64,000 nt of DNA from SBAX01 sp964646605. GTDB taxonomy: Bacteria > Planctomycetota > Phycisphaerae > UBA1845. The stretch is taken from the NCBI GenBank assembly GCA_964646605.1, contig CAZYEX010000022.1:11494-75493 (forward strand), in the 5' to 3' direction. A program made the position numbers and the translations under genes. Below, piece by piece: positions 8,599-17,454 of the stretch. Under the pieces are notes generated by a model, which was given only the letters and a program-made list of their open reading frames with translations, did not search any database and was not told the origin of the DNA. Numbering within the stretch: position 1 is the stretch's first letter; every line of letters begins with the position of its first letter.

Positions 8599-8722
8599 TC
8601 CAATCCGGGGTACCTCGCGAGGGCATGGTAACCTGGACGGATTCAACCCTCCACCATGCGCTCGCAACGGTCTCCCGCTGACTTGTGAAACCCGCAACCG
8701 ATTGCGACGCTGTAGGCCTTGT

Positions 8723-9379
8723 TCAGCCAGCTAACGACCCGGGCCGGCGTCGAAGCACCACGGTCCCGGCAGACAAGAGAATGAGAGCGAATGCCGTGAG
8801 ACCCCATGCCGAGGCCGCCGGGATCGCAGGCGGTTGCACAACGTCGAGGGTGCCGCTGAAACGGTTGGCAATGGGAACGTTGGCGAAGGATGTATTCGTA
8901 ACGAAGGTCTGGCCCGGGTCCGGATCGAAGGTGATCGTCGAAGTCCCTGAAGCTCCCGCCGTCGCATCAAAGCAAACTTCTCCGACATAGTAGTTTGTGT
9001 TTGCCGCAAGCGGTATGGTCCCACCGAGGGCGCCCTCACGCACGGCCGTCGGGCAACCGGAAATATCAACCACGGGGATTGAGTGACCAGTATAGGCAGG
9101 GTCCGACACGTCCACCTGCGCGCTAGCACAGTTCTCGGTGACCCCGGGGCTCGTCGCGGAAAGAAATCGGATCTGGTTCGAGGTTGTGCTGAAGGCCACG
9201 TTGGACCGCATGTAGAAATTCACGCACCTGGAGCCGCCCGCGGTGATCGTCATGCTGGCCACACCCGGGACCGGCGCACTGCCCTGCGCCCCCATGAAGA
9301 ACGTGATGTCCGCGAAAGCCGGCGCGGCGGACAGCCCACAGAATAAGACTACACTCACGACAAGACGAGTTGCTTTCAT
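8723..9379 (-). CDS. Secreted protein with IPTL-CTERM-type sorting tail
   Basis: 218 residues. The signal peptide is MKATRLVVSVVLFCGLSAAPAFA, with cleavage expected after AFA. The middle is a beta-rich domain of about 160 residues with paired Cys (RCVNFYM, TENCAS, DISGCP, GEVCFD) that I cannot assign. The C-terminus is a sorting tail: IPAASAWGLTAFAL, hydrophobic helix, then an RRRPG basic end, matching IPTL-CTERM (P-x-x-S-x-W-G, transmembrane, Arg cluster). Such tails are processed by an exosortase-type enzyme for surface attachment; no sorting enzyme is encoded in this window. It is divergent from cinA. Confidence 0.82.
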   Translation of the reverse strand: MKATRLVVSVVLFCGLSAAPAFADITFFMGAQGSAPVPGVASMTITAGGSRCVNFYMRSNVAFSTTSNQIRFLSATSPGVTENCASAQVDVSDPAYTGHSIPVVDISGCPTAVREGALGGTIPLAANTNYYVGEVCFDATAGASGTSTITFDPDPGQTFVTNTSFANVPIANRFSGTLDVVQPPAIPAASAWGLTAFALILLSAGTVVLRRRPGSLAG

Positions 9380-9582
9380 CGTTTCCCGCTCCCGCGGTCG
9401 CCTTCCAAACGCAACCGCAAACCGCCGCCCCGCAATCGAGGAATCCTAAACAGACGGGGCCATACTATCACAAGCCCTCGTTGAATGCAAGGGGTTTTTT
9501 TGAGGGAAAATGGGGGTCCGCGGCGGTGGGAATGGGGCATTTCGCGTTGCGTAGCCTCAACATGCGGGTATCTTCGCGGTCG

Positions 9583-10827
9583 ATGGATGCGGTGATCGTC
9601 AGTTGCGGGACGGAGCTGGTCACGGGTCAGTGCGTGGACACGAACTCGGCGTGGATCGCGGGGCGACTGACGCGGCGCGGGGTTCGCGTTGTGGAGCACG
9701 TCACGGTGGATGATGATGCGGCCCGACTCTCCCATGTGCTTCGGCGGGCTCTCACGGAGGCGGAGCTGGTCATCGTAACCGGCGGGTTGGGTCCTACCCC
9801 GGACGACGTGACCCGCGAGGGGATTGCGGACGCGCTGGGCGTGCCGCTCGAAGAAAATGCCGAGGCGCTGTCGCAGGTGGAGGCGTTTTTCGCGCGGTGG
9901 CAGCGGCCCATGCCGGAGTCCAACCGGCGGCAGGCGATGGTCCCGCGGGGGTGTACGGTGATCGCCAATCCGCGCGGCACAGCCCCGGGGCTTCGCTACG
10001 CGGACGGCACTCGGCGGCTGTTCGCGTTTCCAGGCATCCCCGCGGAAATGCAGGTCATGTTCCAGGCCGTGGTCGAGCCGATCCTCCCGACGCTCACCGG
10101 CTGCGCGGTCGTCGAATCAGCCATCCTGCGGTGCTTTGGAATCAGCGAGGCCAAGCTCGGGGAGATTCTCGGCGACCTCATGCAGCGCGGGCGGAATCCG
10201 TCGGTGGGCACCACGGCCTCGCAGGCGATCTTGAGTGTCCGGGTCCTGGCATCAGGCGAGAATCAAGACGAGGCACGGCGACGCCTTGATGCCGATGTCT
10301 CGGAAGTCCGCCGCCGCGTCGGTGATGCCGTCTTCGGCGCGGGCGAGGACACGTTGGAGGGCGTCGTCGCGGGGATGCTGCAGAAGCTCCGCAAAACCGT
10401 CTCGACGGCGGAGTCCTGTACGGGCGGGCTGCTCGCCACGCGACTGACCGACGTTCCCGGAAGCAGCGACTATTTCCTGCGCGGCTACGTGACCTATGCG
10501 GATGACGCGAAGCGTGACCTGCTGGCCGTGCCCGGTGATCTTGTGGCTATACACGGCGCGGTGAGCGAGCCCGTCGCTCGCGCCATGGCCAGTGGCTGCC
10601 GCCGCGCCGCCAAAAGCGACTGCGCCCTCTCCATCACCGGCATCGCCGGCCCCTCCGGCGGAAACCCGCCGGAAAAGCCGGTGGGATTGGTGTACATCGG
10701 CCTCGCGGATTCCTCGGGCATTGCGGTCACGCGGGTCCTCCTCGGCGACCACCTAACCCGCGACGAAATCCGCGACCGCGCCTGCAAAACGGCGTTGAAC
10801 TTACTCCGCCTGCATTTGGCAAGATAG
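9583..10827 (+). CDS. cinA: CinA-family protein (competence/damage-inducible; NMN amidohydrolase type)
   Basis: 414 residues from the ATG at 9583, the usual CinA length; an ATG at 9562 in the same frame would add seven residues. The N-terminal MoCF/COG1058 domain has VSCGTELVTGQCVDTNSAWIA and TGGLGPTPDDVTREGIA. The C-terminal CinA domain has TVSTAESCTGGLLATRLTDVPGSS, YFLRGYVTYADDAKRDLL, SITGIAGPSGG and KPVGLVYIGLA. The C-terminal domain is associated with nicotinamide mononucleotide deamidation (pyridine nucleotide salvage). All key blocks are present, so the enzyme is probably active. It stands alone between divergent and convergent neighbours. Confidence 0.93.
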   Translation: MDAVIVSCGTELVTGQCVDTNSAWIAGRLTRRGVRVVEHVTVDDDAARLSHVLRRALTEAELVIVTGGLGPTPDDVTREGIADALGVPLEENAEALSQVEAFFARWQRPMPESNRRQAMVPRGCTVIANPRGTAPGLRYADGTRRLFAFPGIPAEMQVMFQAVVEPILPTLTGCAVVESAILRCFGISEAKLGEILGDLMQRGRNPSVGTTASQAILSVRVLASGENQDEARRRLDADVSEVRRRVGDAVFGAGEDTLEGVVAGMLQKLRKTVSTAESCTGGLLATRLTDVPGSSDYFLRGYVTYADDAKRDLLAVPGDLVAIHGAVSEPVARAMASGCRRAAKSDCALSITGIAGPSGGNPPEKPVGLVYIGLADSSGIAVTRVLLGDHLTRDEIRDRACKTALNLLRLHLAR

Positions 10828-11157
10828 ATACGGACAGGATCTGTCGTTCGAGCGAAGGTGCAGCGCTTCACACCGCTTCCTTGCCCTTGACGCTTCGCGT
10901 AAAGGGCAGGCGGGCGGGGTTCTGAGTATCCGGTCGCTTCCGCTCCCGGCTCTGATTCCTTCCTGCGTTCGTCGCCCGGGCGACACCGCCTCCTTACGGG
11001 CGCGGCTCTGATCGGTGGTGCGTACGCGATGGTTACGAACGAGGAGGGATTCTTGTTCGAGCGTGGTCTACGCGGAGGCCGCTTGAGCGAACGTGCGGCA
11101 CGTCCGGCGCTTGACACCGCTTCCTTACGGGCGCGGTTCAGATCTGTGGGACGAACC
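10828..11157. repeat. Gene-free stretch with a dispersed direct repeat
   Basis: 330 bp without a supported gene between cinA and clpP. A 31-bp unit GACACCGC(C/T)TCCTTACGGGCG... occurs at 10982-11012 and 11113-11143 with three differences. A shorter related piece (CACACCGCTTCCTTGCCC) lies at about 10869-10886. These look like decayed copies of an intergenic repeat; no terminal inverted repeats or coding sequence are visible. Confidence 0.6.
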
Positions 11158-11769
11158 CTACTTGGGCAGGGCCATGCGCTCGAGGATTTTGTCGCCCAAG
11201 CCGTAGGCGACCGTTTCGGGGGCGTCGAGCCACTTGTTGCGGTCGCAGTCTTTTTCGATCTGGTCAAACTTCTTGCCGGTGCGCGAGGAGATGATCTGGT
11301 AAAGCGCCTTACGCAAACGGATGATCTCCTCGGCCTCGATGGATAGGTCGGTGGCCGATCCCTGCATCACGCCTCCGATGAGCGGTTGGTGAAGAAGCGT
11401 GCGAGAGTTGGGCAGTAGATATCGCTTGCCCTTGGCCCCGCCGCAAAGGATCACGGCGCCCATGCTGGCGGCCAATCCGACGTTGTACGTGGCTACGTCG
11501 CAACGCAGGTACTGCATGGTGTCATAGATGGACAATCCCGCGGAGACCGACCCACCGGGGCTGTTGATGTACATGTGAATGTCGGCGGTCGAGTCTTCGT
11601 TGGACAAGAAGAGCAGCTCGGCGACGACCAGGTTGGCGACTTCGTCGTCGATGCCGCCGGTGATGAAAACGATGCGGTCCTTGAGGAGCCGGGAGAAGAT
11701 GTCCATCTCCCGGTCGCCGCGCCCGGTGTGTTCGATGACGAAGGGTACTCGTTGGGAAATCGGACGCAT
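11158..11769 (-). CDS. clpP: ATP-dependent Clp protease proteolytic subunit (ClpP, second copy)
   Basis: 203 residues. The serine-protease triad is intact: Ser102 in GLAASMGAVIL, His127 in LLHQPL, Asp174 in IEKDCDRN. The substrate-side strand NSPGGSVSAGLSIYDTMQYL is typical. ClpP forms a tetradecameric chamber fed by ClpX or ClpA/C. This is the last gene of tig-clpP-clpP, 44 bp after a paralogue of equal length. The two copies differ clearly in sequence, so a mixed or two-ring assembly, as in other bacteria with tandem clpP genes, is possible. Confidence 0.95.
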   Translation of the reverse strand: MRPISQRVPFVIEHTGRGDREMDIFSRLLKDRIVFITGGIDDEVANLVVAELLFLSNEDSTADIHMYINSPGGSVSAGLSIYDTMQYLRCDVATYNVGLAASMGAVILCGGAKGKRYLLPNSRTLLHQPLIGGVMQGSATDLSIEAEEIIRLRKALYQIISSRTGKKFDQIEKDCDRNKWLDAPETVAYGLGDKILERMALPK

Positions 11770-11813
11770 GCTGTTCAGTCCTGTTCAGCAGAGAACGGTC
11801 CGCACAGCGGACC

Positions 11814-12425
11814 CTACTTTTTCTTCTTACGATCGTCGGTGAGGATTTCATCGGCGATCCCGTAGGCGACGGACTCCTCGGCGGTGAGGAAACGGTCGCG
11901 TTCGGTTTCGTCGGCCACCTTTTCGATCGACTTTCCCGTACACTTGGCGATGATTCCGTTGAGCCGGGCCTTGTCGCGGAGGACTTCCTCGGCCTGGATG
12001 CGGATGTCCTCGGCCTGGCCGGTGATCCCGCCGTAGGGTTGGTGCAACATGACCTTGGCGTTGGGCAGGATGTAGCGTTTCCCCTTGGTGCCGGCCATGA
12101 GGATGATCGCCGCACCGCTCGCCGCTTGACCGATGCAATAGGTGGCGATGTCCGAACCCAGGTATTGCATGGTGTCGTAGATGGCCAGGGTCTGATCCAC
12201 CAATCCGCCCGGGGAGTTGATATAAAGGTTCACGTCCTGGTCGCGGCGGATGGATTGCAAGTAGAGCAATTGTTGGATCACCATGCTCGCGGACCGCTCC
12301 ACGATGGGACCGGCGAGGAAAATGATGCGGTTCTCCAGCAGCATATCCGTGATGGACATCTCACGGGTGCGCTGGTAGGGAGGATATTGTCCGTAGGTGC
12401 CGGGGAGCCCGGCGTGTTCAGCCAT
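11814..12425 (-). CDS. clpP: ATP-dependent Clp protease proteolytic subunit (ClpP, first copy)
   Basis: 203 residues with the full triad: Ser103 in GQAASGAAIILMAG, His128 in MLHQPYGG, Asp172 in VADETERDRF. The usual Met after the active Ser (ASMGA) is replaced by Gly (ASGAA). The N-terminus is tyrosine/proline rich (GLPGTYGQYPPYQRTRE). It ends in a KKKK tail. It follows trigger factor, which is conserved for tig-clpP-clpX operons, but no clpX follows; instead a second clpP does. Confidence 0.95.
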   Translation of the reverse strand: MAEHAGLPGTYGQYPPYQRTREMSITDMLLENRIIFLAGPIVERSASMVIQQLLYLQSIRRDQDVNLYINSPGGLVDQTLAIYDTMQYLGSDIATYCIGQAASGAAIILMAGTKGKRYILPNAKVMLHQPYGGITGQAEDIRIQAEEVLRDKARLNGIIAKCTGKSIEKVADETERDRFLTAEESVAYGIADEILTDDRKKKK

Positions 12426-12539
12426 GATCGTTCCCTCGCCTGGAATTCGGACGTTGTACGCTTCTGGTCTTCCTCAGCGTGGCGCGTTTCGGCGCCCGGT
12501 CTCGATACTCTTGTCGGCAAAAAGCCGGTTTCAACGCGG

Positions 12540-14201
12540 CTACTTTCCGCTCTTGGGTTTCGTGGTTTTCTTCTTGGCGGCGGGCTTGGCGGTCGCCTTG
12601 GGCGTCGACTTGGCCGCCGGTTTGGCGGATGTTCTAGTCGCGGGCTTGTCGGGCGCCTTCTTGGGGACCGCTTTTTCGGGCGTCTTGGCGGCCTTTGCCG
12701 GAGCCTTCTTTTTCGGACCCTCGACTTCGGTGATCTGCGCCTCGACCAGAAGCTCCGCGAAGACCTTCTCGTCGCGAAGCTGTAGGTACAAGGTCGTCAA
12801 CCCCTCGCCCTTGCTCAACTCGTCGCGAACGCGGTCGAAGCGCTTGCCCGTGCGCCGCGCGATCCGCGCCAAGGCCCCGTTCATCTCCTCTTCCGTGACC
12901 GTGAGTTCGCGCTCCTCCGCGATCTTCTCGAGGATGAAATAGAGTTTCAGATCGCGGACCGTTTGATCGTGGGCCTTGGCCCGCAGTTCGTCGCCGATGC
13001 GGGTCAGTTCGGAGGGCGGGACGCCCTGCTGCAACATCTCGATCATACGCCGGCTGACGGCGCGATCCGTTTGCCGCTGCGAAAGCCCCTCGGGAATCTC
13101 CAGCTCGGTCTTGTCCACCAAATAACGACCAATCTGCTCGAAGAGCTTGGAGTGCAAGGTGCGGCCAAGCTCCGATTCCAAAGTGGAGCGGATCGCCGTG
13201 CGGAGGCCGTCCTCGTTGTCGAAGCCCAAGGCGGAAAGGAGTTCGTCGTCGATGGGCGGCAGCTCGAGGCGTTTGATTTCCCGAATCGTGAAGTCGAATT
13301 TCGCGGTCTTTCCGCGAATGTCGATGTTCTCGTGATCGTCGGGGACGGAGGCCTCGAAGGAGACGTCGTCGCCATGCTTCTTGCCCACCAGGACCTCGCC
13401 CAACCCGCGAAGCGGAACGCCCTTGATGCGAATGTCTCGGGCGGCGATGTCGAAGTTGTCCTCCGTGGCGAGGGTCTCGCCGCCCACGGACATTTTCATG
13501 GCCACGTAGAGCATATCGTCGGCTTCGACCGGTCCGTCCTCGACGGGCTGGAACGTCCCGCGTCGCATGCGCAGTTGGCGCAACTCCAAGTCCACGTCCT
13601 CGTCGTCGATGGTGATCGCGGGGCGATCCACGGGAATCTTGGTGAGCTCGGGCAACTCGAATTGCGGTTTGAGTTCCAGCTCGCAGGAGAACGACAGCGG
13701 CCCCTCCTTGGGCATGATCAGATGGTCGATTGCCTTGTCGAAGGCAACGAGCCTTTCCACCTCGACGGTGCGAGGTTTCTGGTCGTCGCCGGTTCGCTCC
13801 TCCTTGGCCTTGACCCAAAAGAGCGGGTCGCCGAGGGGCTTGAGGCTCTCCTTTTCCACGGCCGCGAGGTAGCCGTTGCGGAGGAGTTGCGACTTGAGCT
13901 GCTCGCCGACGTCGCTGCCGAAGCGCTTCTCGACGAGGCGAAGCGGAGCGTGGCCCTTGCGAAAACCGGGGATGGCGGCTTCGCGCTTCAGCTCCGCGAA
14001 CTCCTTGCCCATGCGTCCGTCCACGGTCTCTCGCGGAACGGTGACGGTGAGCTTCAGGCGCAGAGACCCGATGTCCTCGCGGCGGACGGTGATGGCCTCT
14101 TTAAGCTCGGCCATGAGCTTGGCCTCGTCGGAAAGCTCCTCCTCGGGGGTGGGAGATTCCTGCTGCGGTTCCTGGTCGAGGGCAACATCCTGATCCGTCA
14201 T
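12540..14201 (-). CDS. tig: Trigger factor (ribosome-associated chaperone, peptidyl-prolyl isomerase type)
   Basis: 553 residues from the ATG at 14201 (MTDQDVALDQEPQQE), longer than the usual 430-450. The ribosome-binding domain carries the signature GFRKGHAPLRLVEKRFG (usual GFRxGKxP). The middle, PPIase-like region has VEADDMLYVAMKMSVGG. The C-terminal arms end in EVFAELL. Two additions stand out: an acidic Gln/Glu-rich N-terminal extension of about 35 residues and a C-terminal Lys/Ala/Pro-rich tail of about 70 residues (repeats such as KAAKTPEKAVPKKAPDKPA). The tail is low-complexity and probably unstructured. It heads the tig-clpP-clpP operon, linking nascent-chain folding to degradation. 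Confidence 0.93.
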   Translation of the reverse strand: MTDQDVALDQEPQQESPTPEEELSDEAKLMAELKEAITVRREDIGSLRLKLTVTVPRETVDGRMGKEFAELKREAAIPGFRKGHAPLRLVEKRFGSDVGEQLKSQLLRNGYLAAVEKESLKPLGDPLFWVKAKEERTGDDQKPRTVEVERLVAFDKAIDHLIMPKEGPLSFSCELELKPQFELPELTKIPVDRPAITIDDEDVDLELRQLRMRRGTFQPVEDGPVEADDMLYVAMKMSVGGETLATEDNFDIAARDIRIKGVPLRGLGEVLVGKKHGDDVSFEASVPDDHENIDIRGKTAKFDFTIREIKRLELPPIDDELLSALGFDNEDGLRTAIRSTLESELGRTLHSKLFEQIGRYLVDKTELEIPEGLSQRQTDRAVSRRMIEMLQQGVPPSELTRIGDELRAKAHDQTVRDLKLYFILEKIAEERELTVTEEEMNGALARIARRTGKRFDRVRDELSKGEGLTTLYLQLRDEKVFAELLVEAQITEVEGPKKKAPAKAAKTPEKAVPKKAPDKPATRTSAKPAAKSTPKATAKPAAKKKTTKPKSGK

Positions 14202-14365
14202 CGAGCGACTCCTTACACTCCCGGAACGCCCCCGGCCGCCGCTTGCGGTCCGCGCTTCCCGCCGGGGTCGAGGGCAACTTACCCGACCCAAGGGTAGGTT
14301 TCAACGCCGGGATTACAAAGCTCCACGGCCCCACCCTTCCGGTTGAGGGTCCTGAATGTCGGGAG

Positions 14366-14815
14366 TCAGTCCGCTTGCGTCTCGGGCGCCTGGGGCGGTT
14401 GCGAGGGGCGTGGCGGCGTGATCTGGACGAGGAGGAGGCGGGCTTCGCGGAGCAGTGCGCCTGCGGACCAGAGTTGGACCCGATATTCGCCGGGTGCGGG
14501 GAAGGTCAGGCCGTGAAACTGCAGGGCGAGGTTGGCGATGGCCCGTGGGTTCTTGAAATCGACGGCCCCACGGCCCTCGACGATCGGGGGGCGGGCGTCG
14601 TTGCTGTCCACGATGCGGATGGTCAGCTCCGTCCGGCCGTGGCCGTCGGTCATGGCTACGAACACCGAGAGCTGCGGATGCGTGGCCGGGAACCCGGCGG
14701 CATGGACCTTGCTGAACATCCCGATCAGCGACTGCTTGCCGGTGATGCGATCGGTGATGATCTGGTCGCAGACCAGCAGGGCAATGACGTCTGGCGTGGG
14801 GCGGTTCTCAGTCAT
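14366..14815 (-). CDS. DUF6941-like hypothetical protein
   Basis: 149 residues. The pattern DVIALLVCDQIITDRITGKQSLIGMFSKV, followed by HPQLSVFVAMTDGHGRTELTIRIVD and ending LTFPAPGEYRVQLWSAGALLREARLLLV, fits the small beta-sandwich family DUF6941 found widely in planctomycetes. No function is known. A Pro/Gln tail (PPRPSQPPQAPETQAD) ends the protein. There is no signal peptide, so it is expected in the cytoplasm. It is transcribed in the same direction as tig but is separated from it. Confidence 0.72.
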   Translation of the reverse strand: MTENRPTPDVIALLVCDQIITDRITGKQSLIGMFSKVHAAGFPATHPQLSVFVAMTDGHGRTELTIRIVDSNDARPPIVEGRGAVDFKNPRAIANLALQFHGLTFPAPGEYRVQLWSAGALLREARLLLVQITPPRPSQPPQAPETQAD

Positions 14816-15081
14816 GCAACGGCAGCTCCTTTGTTTCTCACCCGCATCCTACTCGCGTAGGGGATCGTGCGAAAGTCCGGAGCTCAGAGCATGCTTTCAC
14901 ATCGGCTCCGTTTGGCTTCGTGCAGGGGGACGAGCGGTCGCAGGTCGCTGGGCCGGGTACTCCATTCAGGCTACACCCGAAAGGCGACTTGACGCCCGTC
15001 CACCCGTGTGCTCAGCTTCCCCGGTCGTTTCGGCTCCTAGAGGGCCCGGTATCCGTTCTTGGCTAGCAGGAGTGAAGAACC

Positions 15082-17322
15082 ATGCGCAATTCCGAATCCA
15101 TCGTTCGAGGTCGTTTCGCGTTGTTAGGCGGGTTGATCAGCGTTTCGATGTGTGGTGTGACCCTCGGCGACGAGCCGCGGCTGTACATCGAGCCGATTCC
15201 GGGGTTGACGACGGTCCGGCACCCGGCACCCGCCGAAACGAGCATACCGTTGGGAACAATGCTGCGCGTTTGCGTTTCCACGCCGTCGAGCAGCCTGCCG
15301 CCGAACCCCGACGGGGATGATACCGACATAATGGTCGACCCGAGGCCCATAGCCGATGCACATAGCGGCGATCCGGTCCCATCGCCGAGCTCGGGGCCGG
15401 TCCACGTAACCTGGACCGGAGCCGTCGAGATTGATCGGAGCACGACCATGTCCTGGGCGGAGTGTCCGTTGGAGACGGAGGGCGTCCATGTTCTACGTGT
15501 CATGGTCGAGCGCCCGAACGGAGGACGATGGGAGACCTCGTGCGCGCTGAATGTCGTGGACGTCCCTGGAGAGGAGATCGCGGTCGGAGGGCGAATCCTG
15601 ACGTTGTCCGACCCGATGCGGATGGACGAATCGGCGACCAATGAAGAAACCATGCGTTACTTTTTCGGTGAGTCGATCGCGTCGCTTCGTGTGGCCTCTA
15701 AAGAGCGAAGATCTCGCGGGTCCGGAGCGCCACGGTTCCCGACGCTCTTTCTAACTTCGACCGATAACACGATGATGGTTAGCGTGCGGACCGATCCACC
15801 GGGCTTCGAGCCGCTCATGGAGGTCCGCATCGGCGGTCGCGAACCCTTCCTCGCCCCGGCGCGTTCCCTGCGGTTCGCCGAACATGGTTTACGTCGCGTT
15901 TCGCTGGGCCCTACGCAGGACGCAATCGAATTCGACGTCCAAGTGTACCGCGTTAGCATCGTGAGCCACAGGAGCAGCATGGACATCATCCCCGAAGGCG
16001 AGCCGATCACCTTCGAGGCCGTCACCGATCCCCCGGGCTACGAGGATGAAATCACTTGGCTCTCTAGCACAAAGTACGGAACTGGCACGCCGGTCACCGG
16101 CCGCGGACCGACGTTCACCGTGCGGTTCGACGACACCTGGGGCCCGCACCCTAACGACCCAGACACCCCGTTCCAGTGGCTCGGCGTCAAGGCCGACAAC
16201 GCGGTGTTCAATCAGGATCAGAAGTGTCCAGGCTTTATTTCCCGAGCCGACGCTGGCCAACTTGTTATCGACACGATCATTGTGGGACATCCGAATGCAG
16301 GCGAACTGGTCGCCTTTTCCTATCCTATCCCTTTGAGCAATGGCTCGATTGTGCAACCTTCCCATGGAGATGGCGGCGGTCCCATTACGGTAAATGGATG
16401 TGCCTGGTTGTACTACATAGATTTTACTCCAGGACAACAGTTCGAGCATTCAACGCGCTATGTATTAGTAGGGGGTACTTCCATCAAACCGAGCGTAGAC
16501 ACCATAGATCAAGCATGGTGGCCGAGGGTCAACGGACAAGAAATCTACACCGACCCTGAAGAGAACGCGATTAGTGGTGATCTGTTCTGGGGATCGTATC
16601 CTGGTCAGAATCCCGTATGCGTGCCCGAGCCATTCTCTCATTATCAAAGTACTTCTAAAGCCGCGCGAATGGCAGAAAAACTTTGGGGAATCACGTTCAT
16701 CGGACCGGGCATCTATTTAAACGACCGCACCGTTATCACAGCCGCACTAAAGGACTCAGCCGCCGTTCCGCAGGAGAATATCAAGGGATGGTCTTTTGAC
16801 CAAGCCAGCGTGGCAGCAGCCGTCCAAGAGGCAAACGATAACAACGCGACTCTTGTTTACGTTTACATTGCTACCCACTTGGTCCTAGCCTCGGGCAAGC
16901 TGTCGACTCGCTCCGACGCTGATTTGTCCCCCGCCGAATTGGCCGCCCTCCTCGATGATCTGAAGGCGTGTTCCGTCTTCGTCATTCTTCAGGGGTGCTT
17001 CACGGGCAAGGTCATGACGCCCGTGCTAGATGCCCTTATGAATAGAGCCCATCCGCTTAATACCCACGAACCACCCACTATAGGTGTCTTTACAAGTTCC
17101 TCCGAAACGAAGCGATCGTTCCAGCACAGCGGACCTGGCGCTGGGAGTTATTGGACCCAGGGCTTGAAGAAATGTTGGGGAGACAATAATGCGGATTCCG
17201 ATGGGAACGGATCGGTGGACGTTTTTGAAACTTTTAATTGGGTGCTAATAAATGGTTGTGCAGATGCCAGGGTCGCTGAACCGCAATGGGATGGATTTTC
17301 ATACATGTCCTGCGGTTCTTAA
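15082..17322 (+). CDS. Exported protein with predicted C-terminal caspase-like (clan CD) domain
   Basis: 746 residues with an N-terminal signal sequence (RFALLGGLISVSMCGVTLG). Residues of about 30-370 are beta-rich, with Ig-like stretches such as DIIPEGEPITFEAVTDPPGYEDEITW. The last 200 residues look like a caspase/C13 fold. A His ends a strand (VYVYIATH), then DLSPAELAALLDDLKACSVFVILQGCFTG supplies the candidate Cys, and FTSSSETKRSF...GAGSYWTQGL and DSDGNGSVDVFETFNWV follow as in caspase-like proteins. The usual GHG is THL here. From about 16.2 kb the DNA is visibly less GC-rich than the 5' half. Peptidase activity is inference; the export signal would place it outside the cytoplasm. Confidence 0.6.
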   Translation: MRNSESIVRGRFALLGGLISVSMCGVTLGDEPRLYIEPIPGLTTVRHPAPAETSIPLGTMLRVCVSTPSSSLPPNPDGDDTDIMVDPRPIADAHSGDPVPSPSSGPVHVTWTGAVEIDRSTTMSWAECPLETEGVHVLRVMVERPNGGRWETSCALNVVDVPGEEIAVGGRILTLSDPMRMDESATNEETMRYFFGESIASLRVASKERRSRGSGAPRFPTLFLTSTDNTMMVSVRTDPPGFEPLMEVRIGGREPFLAPARSLRFAEHGLRRVSLGPTQDAIEFDVQVYRVSIVSHRSSMDIIPEGEPITFEAVTDPPGYEDEITWLSSTKYGTGTPVTGRGPTFTVRFDDTWGPHPNDPDTPFQWLGVKADNAVFNQDQKCPGFISRADAGQLVIDTIIVGHPNAGELVAFSYPIPLSNGSIVQPSHGDGGGPITVNGCAWLYYIDFTPGQQFEHSTRYVLVGGTSIKPSVDTIDQAWWPRVNGQEIYTDPEENAISGDLFWGSYPGQNPVCVPEPFSHYQSTSKAARMAEKLWGITFIGPGIYLNDRTVITAALKDSAAVPQENIKGWSFDQASVAAAVQEANDNNATLVYVYIATHLVLASGKLSTRSDADLSPAELAALLDDLKACSVFVILQGCFTGKVMTPVLDALMNRAHPLNTHEPPTIGVFTSSSETKRSFQHSGPGAGSYWTQGLKKCWGDNNADSDGNGSVDVFETFNWVLINGCADARVAEPQWDGFSYMSCGS

Positions 17323-17349
17323 GGGGGCGGGGTGGCACTGTTGGGTGGG

Positions 17350-17375
17350 CCACTGCTCTGTGCTGTGAGCAGTGG
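17350..17375. terminator. Hairpin between convergent genes
   Basis: CCACTGCTC (17350-17358), an 8-nt loop, and GAGCAGTGG (17367-17375) form a perfect 9-bp stem between the caspase-like gene and metH, which converge here. There is no clear T-tract, so it may act as a bidirectional transcription barrier rather than a classical terminator. Confidence 0.4.
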
Positions 17376-17454
17376 TCCTTCGTCATCAGGAGTTTCTCGA
17401 CGAATCGATGACCGATCGATCTTCGCTCCCGTTCGCAACACTCAACGTAGAGCT

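Noticed and set aside
10828..11157. Insertion sequence remnant
   Set aside because: Direct repeats only; no terminal inverted repeats or transposase coding sequence.
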